DNA from: Chloroflexota bacterium | GTDB lineage: Bacteria; Chloroflexota; Dormibacteria; CF-121 | Length of the DNA stretch: 13,737 bases | Reading direction: 5' to 3' | NCBI GenBank assembly: GCA_005882525.1 | Contig: VBGO01000003.1 | Location: 1-13,737 of the forward strand | Shown here: positions 1 to 9,060 of the stretch, one piece after another | Position numbering within the stretch: position 1 is the first letter of the stretch | Layout of the letters: every line of letters starts with the position of its first letter | The notes under the pieces: generated by a model | The model's database searches: none | Told to the model about the DNA's origin: nothing | Seen by the model: only the letters and a program-made list of their open reading frames with translations | Translations under genes and position numbers: made by a program

Positions 1-273
1 CACAAGCACCAGATCCTGGTGCTGCGCGAAGAGCGCGACACACCGGCCCTGATTCTGGAACGTCGCCGGAATCGTCAGGCTTGTCGTGTTGCCGCTCGTC
101 GACTTAAGCGTCAACGTGCCGGCATTGGTGCCGAGGTCGACGTTATGCAGCGTTGACACCGGGATGGTGCCGTTGTTATTCGCGTTCGCGGCATACGCGC
201 CGGCGGCGCCCAACGTGAGCGCACCGGCCGCGATCCCGCTCGCGATCTTCAGCTTCGACGTGATGCGAAACAT
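1..273 (-). CDS. secreted protein of unknown function (C-terminus beyond window)
   Basis: Ninety-one codons are open from ATG at 273-271 down to the left edge, so the C-terminus is missing. The protein begins MFRITSKLKIASGIAAGALT, a Sec-type signal peptide: basic n-region (K7, K9), a small-residue hydrophobic core, and an AYA-A cleavage site after about residue 28. The mature part starts ANANNNGTIPVSTLHNVDLG and is rich in Thr, Ser, Asn and Gly, with alternating beta-like stretches and one Cys (about residue 78). This suits an exported beta-rich surface protein, but I do not recognise the family. The start is supported by AAGGAGG, 11 nt upstream. The gene is divergent from the spermidine-synthase-like gene. 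I am confident it is a gene and that it is exported; the function is unknown. Confidence 0.78.
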   Translation of the reverse strand, partial: MFRITSKLKIASGIAAGALTLGAAGAYAANANNNGTIPVSTLHNVDLGTNAGTLTLKSTSGNTTSLTIPATFQNQGRCVALFAQHQDLVLV

Positions 274-284
274 TCTTATGAGGT

Positions 285-291
285 CCTCCTT
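285..291 (-). promoter_or_regulatory. Shine-Dalgarno site of the secreted protein gene
   Basis: On the minus strand AAGGAGG lies 11 nt before ATG 273-271. It is a near-perfect anti-SD match and the only convincing SD I find upstream of any start in the window. It fixes the start of the secreted protein and implies a leadered mRNA for that gene. Confidence 0.8.
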
Positions 292-297
292 GAAATG

Positions 298-327
298 AAC
301 TCGATGAACTGTTAACTAATACGAGTT
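298..327. repeat. short inverted repeat in the 5' leader of the secreted protein gene
   Basis: AACTCG at 298-303 pairs with CGAGTT at 322-327 across an 18-nt interval that contains the palindrome GTTAAC (311-316). It would form a weak hairpin in the leader of the minus-strand gene, or act as a binding site. The arms are only 6 nt, so chance is a real possibility. Confidence 0.25.
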
Positions 328-333
328 GAATAC

Positions 334-353
334 GCGGCGCCATATGGCGCCGC
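334..353. repeat. 20-bp perfect palindrome, possible operator
   Basis: The sequence reads identically on both strands about the centre 343/344 (GCGGCGCCAT and its complement, with CATATG in the middle). It lies in the 164-bp spacer between two divergent genes, about 60 bp from the minus-strand start and 84 bp from the plus-strand start. A perfect inverted repeat without a loop in a divergent spacer suits a dimeric regulator site. A terminator is unlikely because there is no T tract and no upstream gene ends here. Its function is inferred from position and symmetry. Confidence 0.45.
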
Positions 354-421
354 CCCCGCCTGTTACACCCGAACGGGGTGCCGGTTACGGATCGATGACG
401 GAATCGTCGCCCGGCCCCGCG

Positions 422-427
422 TATCCT
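422..427 (+). promoter_or_regulatory. -10 box (TATCCT) of the spermidine-synthase-like gene
   Basis: TATCCT ends 10 nt before ATG 438. No SD lies between them, so transcription would begin at or within a few bases of the start codon. I see no clear -35 element. The call rests on the same box-to-start spacing seen at five other genes here. Confidence 0.45.
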
Positions 428-437
428 GAAACCGACC

Positions 438-2018
438 ATGCGCTCCGAGATCGAATCCGAGTTGGCAGGCGTGCCCCGGCTGCCATCATCGGCTGCGCAC
501 TGGCGTGGGCGGCTACTGCTGCCGCTCGCCTTCATCGGTGGGCTGGCGAGCCTCGGAATCGAGTTCGCCGCCGCCCGCCTGCTGGCGCCGTTCTTCGGCC
601 AGTCCCTGTTCATCTGGGGAACGCTGATTGGCCTGATCCTGATCTACCTGACGATCGGTTATTACCTGGGGGGCCGGCTGGCCGATCGCCGCCCGGATGC
701 GCGGCTGCTCTTCAAGCTCACGGCGGCGGCCGCGCTGCTGACGGCGGCCATTCCGATCCTGTCGCGGCCAATCCTGTCGCAGGCGCAGAGCGGCTTCGGA
801 CAGCTGTCGATCGGTCTCGTGCTCGGGTCGCTCCTCTCGGTGATCATCCTGTTCGCGGCACCGGTCATCCTGCTGGGGATGGTCTCGCCCTTTGTGATCC
901 GGCTCCGGATCCAGCACCTGGAGACGGCAGGCAACGCCGCCGGGGCCGTATATGCCCTTTCGACGCTGGGTTCCATCCTCGGAACCTTCGTGCCAGTCTT
1001 CTGGTTGATTCCAACGTTCGGCACTCGACCGACGATCTTCCTTTTGGCCTTTCTCCTGGGGGCGATTTCCGCTGCAGGCCTGGTGGGTACCGGCCGGAAT
1101 CGCCTCTATCTGCTCGTCCCGCTGGTGATCGCCGGCCTGGCGTTCCTGTCGGGAGGCGCGATCCGGGCGGCGGCGTACGGGGAGCGGTTGTACGAGACGG
1201 AGTCCGCCTACAACTACATCCAGGTCGTCAGGGTCGGAACGGAGACGCAACTCGTCCTCAATGAGGGGCAGGCCGTGCATTCCGTCTATGACCCAACGGC
1301 GACGTACACGAATGCCTACTGGGACGATGTGCTGCTCTCGCGATACGTTGGATCCGGCCGGTCGCCCAAACGGGTTGCCGTCGTCGGTCTGGCTGGCGGA
1401 ACCATAGTCCGACAGCTGGGCGAGTTCATCGGACCCGTCGCCGTCGATGGGGTGGAGCTCGATCCGAAGATCGTCGACGTCGGCCGCAAGTACTTCGCGA
1501 TGACCGAGCCAAACCTGCACGTGACGGTTGCCGACGGGCGCTACTGGATGGCCACCCAGGCCGGGCAATATGACCTGATCCTGGTCGATGCTTACCGGCA
1601 GCCCTACATCCCGTTTTATTTGACGACCAGAGAATTCTTCGAAAGCGCCAAGCGGCATCTCAATCCAGGCGGAGTGCTCGCGGTTAATGCGGGCCGCACG
1701 GAGACGGACTACCGGCTGGTGGACGCGCTATCCGGGACTCTGACGTCGGTCTTTCCAGATGTCTTTATCGTTGACGCCCGTGGGCGCTTCAATAACAGCG
1801 TCATCTTTGCGACCTCGTCGGGCACCTCGCTGGGCGAGGTCCGGGACCGTCTGAACGCGGAGACGGATCCGAAGCTCCAGCCGATCATTGCCGACGCCCT
1901 GAGCGGCGGCAACATCCGGCAGGCACACCCCAATGGGATCGTCTTCACCGACGACCTCGCGCCAGTCGAACGCCTGATCGACGACATCATCGTGAGTTAC
2001 ATCCGGGGCTCGCGCTAA
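438..2018 (+). CDS. fused membrane/spermidine synthase-like methyltransferase-fold protein
   Basis: This 526-residue protein has two parts. Residues about 27-240 hold roughly seven hydrophobic membrane segments. Residues about 250-526 form a spermidine-synthase-type Rossmann domain. Visible motifs are VAVVGLAGGT (about 313-322, nucleotide-binding glycine loop), VDGVELDP (E340, acidic end of beta 2), VADGRYW (D366) and DLILVDAY (D384). The family tail FTDDLAPVERLID is at 503-515. This is the layout of 'fused MFS/spermidine synthase' proteins. Classical SpeE carries a D-x-x-D pair at the active site; here it reads DAYR, so the second Asp is absent and true aminopropyl transfer is doubtful. The start at 438 sits 10 nt after a TATCCT box. 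mrp follows 10 bp after the stop. The fold is confident; the substrate is unknown. Confidence 0.85.
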   Translation: MRSEIESELAGVPRLPSSAAHWRGRLLLPLAFIGGLASLGIEFAAARLLAPFFGQSLFIWGTLIGLILIYLTIGYYLGGRLADRRPDARLLFKLTAAAALLTAAIPILSRPILSQAQSGFGQLSIGLVLGSLLSVIILFAAPVILLGMVSPFVIRLRIQHLETAGNAAGAVYALSTLGSILGTFVPVFWLIPTFGTRPTIFLLAFLLGAISAAGLVGTGRNRLYLLVPLVIAGLAFLSGGAIRAAAYGERLYETESAYNYIQVVRVGTETQLVLNEGQAVHSVYDPTATYTNAYWDDVLLSRYVGSGRSPKRVAVVGLAGGTIVRQLGEFIGPVAVDGVELDPKIVDVGRKYFAMTEPNLHVTVADGRYWMATQAGQYDLILVDAYRQPYIPFYLTTREFFESAKRHLNPGGVLAVNAGRTETDYRLVDALSGTLTSVFPDVFIVDARGRFNNSVIFATSSGTSLGEVRDRLNAETDPKLQPIIADALSGGNIRQAHPNGIVFTDDLAPVERLIDDIIVSYIRGSR

Positions 2019-2021
2019 ACT
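2016..2021 (+). promoter_or_regulatory. -10 box (TAAACT) of mrp, overlapping the upstream stop codon
   Basis: TAAACT includes the TAA stop of the preceding gene and ends 7 nt before ATG 2029. No SD is visible between stop and start. The spacing fits leaderless transcription of mrp, independent of or in addition to read-through from upstream. Confidence 0.4.
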
Positions 2022-2028
2022 TAGCTTG

Positions 2029-3120
2029 ATGGCAGTCACCCAGCTCTCAGAACAAACTGTCCTTGAGGCGCTGGCCACGGTGCAGGATCCTGAGCTTCAC
2101 CGCCCGATGATGGAGCTCAAGATGATCCAGGACGTGGTGGTGATCGATGGGAACACCATCGGCATGCGGGTCGTCCTGACCACGCCGGCCTGTCCATTGA
2201 AGAACAAGATCCACGACGATATCGACGCGGCGCTGGCGACCCTGCCGGGCTCCCCCAAGGCCGACATCAAGTGGGACGCGCAGGTTTCGCGCACAGGCGG
2301 CGTGCCGCAGAAGCAGCAGGTGCCGGGCGTCAAAAATATTGTCTCGGTGGGCGCCGGCAAGGGCGGCGTGGGCAAATCGACCTGCGCCGTGAACATCGCG
2401 CTGGCGCTGTCGCAACTTGGGGCCCGAACCGGCGTCCTCGATGCCGACGTCTATGGCCCGAACGTGCCGATCCTTCTGGGGGCCGAGCACGAGAAGCCGT
2501 ACGCTGAGAACGAGAAGATCATCCCGATCCAGCGTTACGGCATCAAAATTATCTCGATCGCGTTCTTCATCGAGGCCGACAAGCCGGCCATCTGGCGGGG
2601 GCCGATGCTGTCGGGCGCTGTCCGGCAGTTTCTGTTCGACGTCAACTGGGGCGAATTGGACTATCTCGTCGTCGACCTGCCGCCAGGGACGGGTGACGTG
2701 CAACTGACGATGTCCCAGAGCATTCCGATGACCGGAGCCGTCGTCGTCTCGACCCCCCAGGACGTCGCAACGGCCGATGTGGGGCGCGCCATCCAGATGT
2801 TCAACACCCTGAAAGTCCCCAACCTGGGCTTGGTCGAGAACATGAGCTTCTTCACCTGTCCGCATTGCGGGCAACGGGAAGATATCTTTGGCCACGGCGG
2901 CGCGAAAGCCCTGGCAGAGCGTATGAAAATCCCGTTCCTGGGCGAGATCCCACTCGACCGGCGCATTCGCGAGGGTGGCGGCCCCGGCGTGCCATTGATG
3001 GTTCACGAACCGGACTCGCCACTGGCGGCCGTTTATCGCGACGTGGCGTCGCACCTGGCGGCCCAGGTCAGCATCCGGAACTTCAAACAGGCGAGCGTCA
3101 TTCCGTTACGGACAATCTAA
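2029..3120 (+). CDS. mrp: Mrp/NBP35-family iron-sulfur cluster carrier ATPase
   Basis: This 363-residue P-loop ATPase of the Mrp/ApbC family is a cytosolic scaffold or carrier that delivers [4Fe-4S] clusters to apoproteins. Residues about 7-90 form an N-terminal MIP18 (DUF59) domain (VLEALATVQDPELHRPMMEL; conserved Cys in TTPACPLK). Residues about 100-345 form the MinD/ParA-like ATPase. It has a deviant Walker A GKGGVGKST (110-118), LDADVYGPNVP (137-147), a Walker B DYLVVDLPPGTGD (211-223) and the cluster-binding CPHC (C277, C280). Length and domain order are normal for bacterial Mrp. I prefer ATG 2029 over the adjacent in-frame TTG 2026 because of spacing to the TAAACT box. It sits 10 bp after the spermidine-synthase-like gene and 18 bp before the LOG-like gene, with no functional link to the sugar genes. 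Confidence 0.95.
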   Translation: MAVTQLSEQTVLEALATVQDPELHRPMMELKMIQDVVVIDGNTIGMRVVLTTPACPLKNKIHDDIDAALATLPGSPKADIKWDAQVSRTGGVPQKQQVPGVKNIVSVGAGKGGVGKSTCAVNIALALSQLGARTGVLDADVYGPNVPILLGAEHEKPYAENEKIIPIQRYGIKIISIAFFIEADKPAIWRGPMLSGAVRQFLFDVNWGELDYLVVDLPPGTGDVQLTMSQSIPMTGAVVVSTPQDVATADVGRAIQMFNTLKVPNLGLVENMSFFTCPHCGQREDIFGHGGAKALAERMKIPFLGEIPLDRRIREGGGPGVPLMVHEPDSPLAAVYRDVASHLAAQVSIRNFKQASVIPLRTI

Positions 3121-3123
3121 GGC

Positions 3124-3129
3124 TATAGT
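3124..3129 (+). promoter_or_regulatory. -10 box (TATAGT) of the LOG-like gene
   Basis: TATAGT lies in the 18-bp gap after mrp and ends 9 nt before TTG 3139. The gap has no SD. An in-frame TAG at 3133-3135 prevents any earlier start. Box and start together point to a leaderless transcript that would also serve galK and the GH2 gene. Confidence 0.55.
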
Positions 3130-3138
3130 TCGTAGTCG

Positions 3139-3623
3139 TTGAACTCTCGACGGCGCCTGGTCGCGGTCTGCGGTGAGTCAGACCCCCAGACGTCACTCGC
3201 CGACCTGGCCTTCGAGTTGGGCCATGGTATCGCCGAACGCGGAGCCATCCTGATCTGCGGCGGGCTGACCGGCGTGATGGAGCACGCGGCCCGCGGCGCC
3301 CGGGCGGCCGGCGGCCTCACCGTCGGATTGCTGCCGGGTGACGAGCCGGACGACGCCAATGCCTACATCGACTTGGCGATCGCGACCGGGCTGGGCCACG
3401 CCCGCAATGCCGTCCTGGCGCGGACCGCGGACGGCGTCGTCGCCCTGGGCGGCGGTCTTGGCACCCTATCGGAGATTGCTCTGGCGCTGCGCGATGGACG
3501 TCCGGCCATTGGCATCCAGACATGGCGCTTTGATCGTCAGGGTCGCACCGAGCCAGAGCTGCCAACGGCTGGAAACGTGAACGACGCGCTGACCTGGCTG
3601 TTCGCCCGGATGGGCGGCACAGC

Positions 3624-3627
<4 letters not shown>
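3139..3627 (+). CDS. TIGR00725/LOG-like Rossmann-fold nucleotide-binding protein
   Basis: This 162-residue single-domain protein is of the DprA/LOG-like superfamily. It opens with beta 1 RLVAVCGESD (6-15), then CGGLTGVMEHAARGARAAGG (40-59) and the signature GGGLGTLSE (104-112) after GHARNAVLARTADG (86-99). Authentic LOG enzymes, which release cytokinin bases from their nucleotides, have PGGxGTxxE with an upstream RK pair. Here Pro is Gly and the Lys is Asn (R89-N90), matching the uncharacterised TIGR00725 branch, so lysine decarboxylase or LOG activity should not be assumed. TTG is the only workable start: a stop lies two codons upstream and no ATG or GTG precedes beta 1. The stop overlaps the galK ATG (ATGA), implying translational coupling. 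Confidence 0.85.
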
Positions 3628-4771
<1,144 letters not shown>

Positions 4772-4772
<1 letters not shown>

Positions 4773-7123
4773 TGCCGCTGAATGACTGTCTGTCGTTATA
4801 TCCGGCTCAGGCGCTGAACCGCCAGGAGCTCAACGCCGGCTGGCGGATGGCGATCGCGACCCTCGGCGAGGGTGAAGACCGCGGATTTCCGAGACTTGAC
4901 TTCGACGACGATGCCTGGGCGCCGGCGCAGGTGCCGCGGCTGCATGGCGCGACAACGGGTAACGAAGCGATCTGGTATCGAACGCGTTTTCCGCGACCCC
5001 GTCACCGGCAACGGACGTTACTCAGATTCGAGGGGGCCTTCCTGGTCGCGAACGTCTGGCTGAACGGCCGGCTGCTCGGCAGCCACTATGGCTACTTCGC
5101 GCCGTTTAGCTTTGATATCTCATCGTTTTTGCTCGAAGAGAACGTCCTGGCCGTCTGCATCGAAGCGCCCGTCGAGACCGACCTGGCCGCAAAACGCCAC
5201 CTGATGGGCTTATACAGCGACTCGGACACGAAACCTTATCCCAGCCGCGAGCTCGGCCGGCTCGGTGAGCAGTATGTCTGGCATGTGCCGATGGGGCTGT
5301 GGCGGCCGGTGCTGCTCGAACAGGTCGGTCACGTCGTCGCCGAATGGATGCACTGCGAGTCGCGCCTCGAGCAGGGTGACCTGGCGCGGTTGACATTGCG
5401 CATCCGGCTGCGCAACCTCGATGGCCGGATCATGACCGGGGAGCTGGCCATCCGCATCGCCGGGCAAAGCTTCGAGATTCCTGCGCCGCTGGAGATGCGC
5501 CGCGCCTTCCGGATGAACGGCCACGACGTCCAAGACCTGGTCGTCGAGTTCGCCCTGCCGGATCCCCAGCTCTGGTATCCGTGGACGCACGGCGAGCCGG
5601 CCCTCTATCGGGCGGAGCTCGATATCACGGCCGACGAGCGCCGGAGCGCAACTCTCCGCGAGACCTTCGGCATCCGTGATGCCAGCCTGCAGGCGCGCGC
5701 CGAGGGCTGGACGTTTTCCGTCAATGGCCGGCCGATGTTCATGCGCGGCGCCAATTACTGCAGCGAATTTTTCCTCGATGGGGCCGGCGACGAGCTGCTT
5801 GCGTCAGATCTCGAGCTTGCCCGCCTGGCGAACATGGACATGCTGCGCCTCAACGCTCATGTCGAGGCGCCGGCGCTGTATGAGGCCGCCGATCGCGCCG
5901 GGCTTCTGATCTGGCAGGACATGCCCCTTACCGGCTCATACGTCCATCGGACAGACGTCCGTTCGCTCGCGTTCTTTCGCGAAGCCGTGATGGCCCAGGC
6001 CGAAGAGCTGGTTCACGTGCTGTTCAATAAACCGTCCGTCATTTGCTATGCCGTTCATGCCGATCCGCCCTGGAGCCGGTCGTTGGCCTGGCTGGGGGAG
6101 CGCCACACGGAGCAGCTCAACCGTGACGTTGACGAAGAAGCCGCCGCCCTGATGCGAACCCTCGACCCGTCGCGCCCGGTGCTCGCCGGCGCCGGCGACC
6201 AGGATTTGCATTCCGGCCATGGCTGGTCCCAGGGGCACTGGCGAGACCTGGCGGGCCTGACTCCGGCCTTTGTCTCCGAAGTCGGTGCCCAGGCGCTGCC
6301 AAACGCAAACTCCCCCGTTTGGCGCAACCTGAACCGGGGCTGGCCGGTGGCCGATGACGACGAGAGCTGGCGCTATGCCGGGTACCAGCCGGCCGAATGG
6401 GCGCGGAGCGGCATCGGGCCGCCGTCGGCGCACCCCAGTCGCGATGCCTACGTGCGGGCCAGTCAGGAATACCAGGCGCATTTGTTGCGATTCGCGATCG
6501 ATCGCTTTCGCCGGCAGAAGTTCGCCCATTGCGGCGGCGTGCTGATCTCCCAGCTCGTGGATAACTTTCCGGCGATTACGTCGGCCATTGTCGATCACGC
6601 GCGCCGTCCGAAGCGCGCGTACCGGGCTGTCGCCGATGCCTTTACGCCGTTGTTCTTGAGCGTCGACCTGCCCGAGAACCAGGCGGCGGTCGACGGCCTG
6701 CTGCTCCGTCTGCCGCGCGGGCGGCTGCAGCACTTACGCATTGTCTGCATCAACGACGATCCGCAGCGTCATGGCCGGGCCCGTCTCCGCTGGCGCATCC
6801 GTCGCGAGCGCGCGCATTCGACGAGCCTTTGGCGGGAGTTCCGCGGCTGGTTTGCGAAACGTCGATTCAAGGGCCAGGACTGGATCACGATCCCCGACCA
6901 ACTCGACCCCGCCGCCGTGATCGCCGAACCTGTCGTCCGGCTGCACGCCGACGGCCTCTACCGGGTCACGGCCGAACTCGAGATCTCCGGTCAGGTCATC
7001 GCCCAGATGGAGCATCGTTTTCTCGTGGGCGAACCACCACGGCCGTCCGAGCAGGCTATCGCAGGTCGGCCGGGCCGGCTGGCTCAACGGACCGCGGAGG
7101 CGCTGGCGGAGGCTCGACGCTAG
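4772..7123 (+). CDS. glycoside hydrolase family 2 protein (beta-mannosidase/exo-glucosaminidase-like)
   Basis: This 783-residue protein has the GH2 layout. Residues about 15-185 are a jelly-roll sugar-binding domain (IWYRTRFPRP, FLVANVWLNGRLLGSHYGYF, VPMGLWRPV). Residues about 190-300 are an Ig-like domain ending in LRETFGIR. A TIM barrel from about 310 includes VNGRPMFMRGANY, LRLNAHVEAPALYEAADRAG and LLIWQDMP (378-385). Further beta domains follow 630. The nucleophile is Glu503 in FVSEVGAQALP. The usual Asn-Glu acid/base site after NxPSVI reads AVHADPPW, so Asp431 replaces Glu and Ala430 replaces Asn. Asp at this place is known from the exo-beta-glucosaminidase (CsxA-type) subfamily, so activity is possible, but the substrate is uncertain. 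There is no signal peptide, implying a cytosolic enzyme. The start is coupled to galK (TGATG). Confidence 0.85.
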
Positions 7124-8387
7124 CCGGAACCTGGTTCGTGAGACAAATTTGGGCATAGAGCCGGGCGCTGGGCCGGGGACGGCGTTCCTGGGTCAGGGGA
7201 TCGCAGGCGATCAACCCAAATTTTGCACTGTAGCCCTCGGCCCACTCGAAGTTATCGAAGCAAGTCCAGTGAAAGTAGCCTCGCACCGGCGCGCCCGACT
7301 CGATGGCCCGGAGCATCGCGCCGACATGCGTCAGCAGGAACTCCGGCCGCATCGTGTCCTGTGCGTCCGCGATGCCATTCTCGGTGATGAAAATCGGCCG
7401 GCGCTCGCGTCGCAGCGAGAGCAACGTTCGATACAGGCCGTCCGGGTACAGTTCCCACTTCAAGTCTGAACGCCGCGCCTCGGCCGGCAGCATCCGCTCG
7501 CCGAAGAGCTCGGCGCCATAACGATGATTGAACTTGACCAGCTCCCGTGTGTAGTAATTCACGCCAATGAAGTCCTGGCTGTGGCGCGGACCGCTCCGCT
7601 TCCCGGCTCGCGTTAGCGGGAAAACCAGTCGACCCTGGCGGAGCGAACGCAAGATCGTCTCGTTAAATACGCGGCCGAAGGCGGCGGCGACGACACGATC
7701 CTGTGGCGCGAACCAGCGAGCCGGGTCAAACACTCGTAAGTGATGCGCGAGCCCAACCTGCAGTTCGGGCCGACGGCGCTTGATCCGTTCGTACGCCAGC
7801 CAGTGCCCGCGGAGCAGCGTCGCCAGCACCCGGACGGCCGCGCCCAGGTCGCGCCTACCTGGTGGCCACTCGCCGCGGACATAACCCTGGTAGGCGATCA
7901 CGGTGGGCTCGTTGATCGTGATCCAGTAGCGGGCCAGGTCGCCGAGCGCATCCGTGACACGCTCCGCGAACCGGGCGAAGTATTCCGCCGTTCCGGGGGC
8001 GTCCCAGCCGCCCGCGTTCGCGATCCAGGTCGGATTCGTGAAATGATGCAGCGTCACGAACGGCTCCATGCCGCGGTCACCCAGGGCCTGCAGGACATCG
8101 CGATAGTGCGCCAGGGCCGTTGACGAAAATTTGCCCGGGGCGGGCTCGATGCGGGACCACTCGAGAGACAATCGATGCGCGTTCTGATGCAGCGATCGCA
8201 GTAAATCAAAGTCCGAAATATATCTTTCGTAATGCTGACAGGCCGGGTCTGAACGGTCGTTATTTTTTATGTGCCCCGGGACCTGTTCCCAGGCCCACCA
8301 GTCGTTGGCGTGGTTGCCGCCCTCCACCTGGTGCGCCGCCGTCGCCGTGCCCCAGAGAAATCTATCCGGAAAGCGTCCGCCGGTCAT
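7056..8387 (-). CDS. glycoside hydrolase family 1 beta-glycosidase (beta-glucosidase/galactosidase-like)
   Basis: This 443-residue protein is a standard-length GH1 retaining beta-glycosidase acting on cellobiose-like or beta-galactoside substrates in the cytosol (no signal peptide). It shows the N-terminal signature FPDRFLWGTATAAHQVEGG (6-24), HRLSLEWSRIEP (71-82), TLHHFTNP (112-119) and the acid/base Glu160 in WITINEPTV. Also present are DFIGVNYYTRELV (272-284), the nucleophile Glu336 in IFITENGIAD, and the aglycone-site HWTCFDNFEWAEGY (373-386). Both catalytic Glu are intact. I chose ATG 8387-8385 because it gives the canonical N-terminus and overlaps the YIP1 stop as ATGA; a longer open frame upstream runs through that gene and is spurious. 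The last 22 codons, a Pro-rich tail, overlap the 3' end of the convergent GH2 gene. Confidence 0.94.
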   Translation of the reverse strand: MTGGRFPDRFLWGTATAAHQVEGGNHANDWWAWEQVPGHIKNNDRSDPACQHYERYISDFDLLRSLHQNAHRLSLEWSRIEPAPGKFSSTALAHYRDVLQALGDRGMEPFVTLHHFTNPTWIANAGGWDAPGTAEYFARFAERVTDALGDLARYWITINEPTVIAYQGYVRGEWPPGRRDLGAAVRVLATLLRGHWLAYERIKRRRPELQVGLAHHLRVFDPARWFAPQDRVVAAAFGRVFNETILRSLRQGRLVFPLTRAGKRSGPRHSQDFIGVNYYTRELVKFNHRYGAELFGERMLPAEARRSDLKWELYPDGLYRTLLSLRRERRPIFITENGIADAQDTMRPEFLLTHVGAMLRAIESGAPVRGYFHWTCFDNFEWAEGYSAKFGLIACDPLTQERRPRPSARLYAQICLTNQVPASVEPPPAPPRSVEPAGPADLR

Positions 8388-9052
8388 GCCGGTTGCTGAC
8401 CGACAATCGCCAGCACGATCGCAAAAATAATCAACGCGAGAACCAGCACCACCACGGCGCCGATCGGACCGACGACCGCGGCGATCGCCCGCTCGGTCGA
8501 TATCGCGTAATGCTCTCGGGTCGCCAAGACGAGCAGCACGTTCTGCCAGAGAAAAATCGCCACGCTCAGGAGGCCGGCCAGCTGGCCGACGGACAGCTCG
8601 GCCCGCGCGTTTCCCTGGAGCTTGAGCAGCGCGTCGATGAGATTGACCGGCTGTATGACCAGGCCGACCAGGGCGACGTAGCCGACCAGCTTGACCAGGC
8701 CGGCGAAGTCGGCGCGTCCCCCGAGCGCACGAGCAATGACGTGAATCAGACCGGCCGCCGCCAGCCAAAGCAGGACCGTCAGGACAATGCCATAAATAGG
8801 CAACGCGAACCGGTGCTGGTAGACCCAGCGGGCGTAGATATCGGCCCCCTGGGCCGTGAGTGACGGCAGCGTGCCGAGGTTGGCTGGGGGCCGATACGGG
8901 CCGAGGGCGCCTAGCTCGGACACGGCCGCGGGCAGCGTCACCGAGACGGCCAGGGCCACCAGCCCGTGTCCCAGATGGCGGCGGGCGCCGATCAAACGTA
9001 GCGCCGAAAACGGGTGATGGACCAGCTCGACCAGGTCCGCCCAGAGGAACAT
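8384..9052 (-). CDS. YIP1-family integral membrane protein
   Basis: This 222-residue protein starts MFLWADLVELVHHPFSALR, the short amphipathic entry typical of YIP1-domain proteins. About five hydrophobic segments follow (about 28-49, 83-110, 118-143, 156-177, 189-217). The family-like stretch IARALGGRADFAGLVKLVGY (106-125) joins two of them. The bacterial role of this family is not established; Yip1 proteins in eukaryotes act at Golgi membranes. ATG 9052-9050 is chosen because it begins the conserved region and lies 8 nt after a TACAAT box; an in-frame extension upstream would run across the flippase start. The stop overlaps the GH1 start (ATGA), so the two genes form an operon. A link to sugar uptake or glycosidase function is only inference. 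Confidence 0.8.
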   Translation of the reverse strand: MFLWADLVELVHHPFSALRLIGARRHLGHGLVALAVSVTLPAAVSELGALGPYRPPANLGTLPSLTAQGADIYARWVYQHRFALPIYGIVLTVLLWLAAAGLIHVIARALGGRADFAGLVKLVGYVALVGLVIQPVNLIDALLKLQGNARAELSVGQLAGLLSVAIFLWQNVLLVLATREHYAISTERAIAAVVGPIGAVVVLVLALIIFAIVLAIVGQQPA

Positions 9053-9060
9053 CGCCCGGC

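Noticed and set aside
326..1264. Long plus-strand open frame over the 5' half of the spermidine-synthase-like gene
   Set aside because: It is Arg/Pro/Gly-rich, matches no fold, and lies out of frame in a gene with clear motifs. It is a GC-rich shadow frame, as are the long minus-strand frames over mrp, galK and the GH2 gene.
7144..7222. Inverted repeat AAATTTGGG / CCCAAATTT
   Set aside because: The 9-nt arms are 61 bp apart inside conserved GH1 coding sequence, and the codons explain both copies. It is not a plausible terminator.
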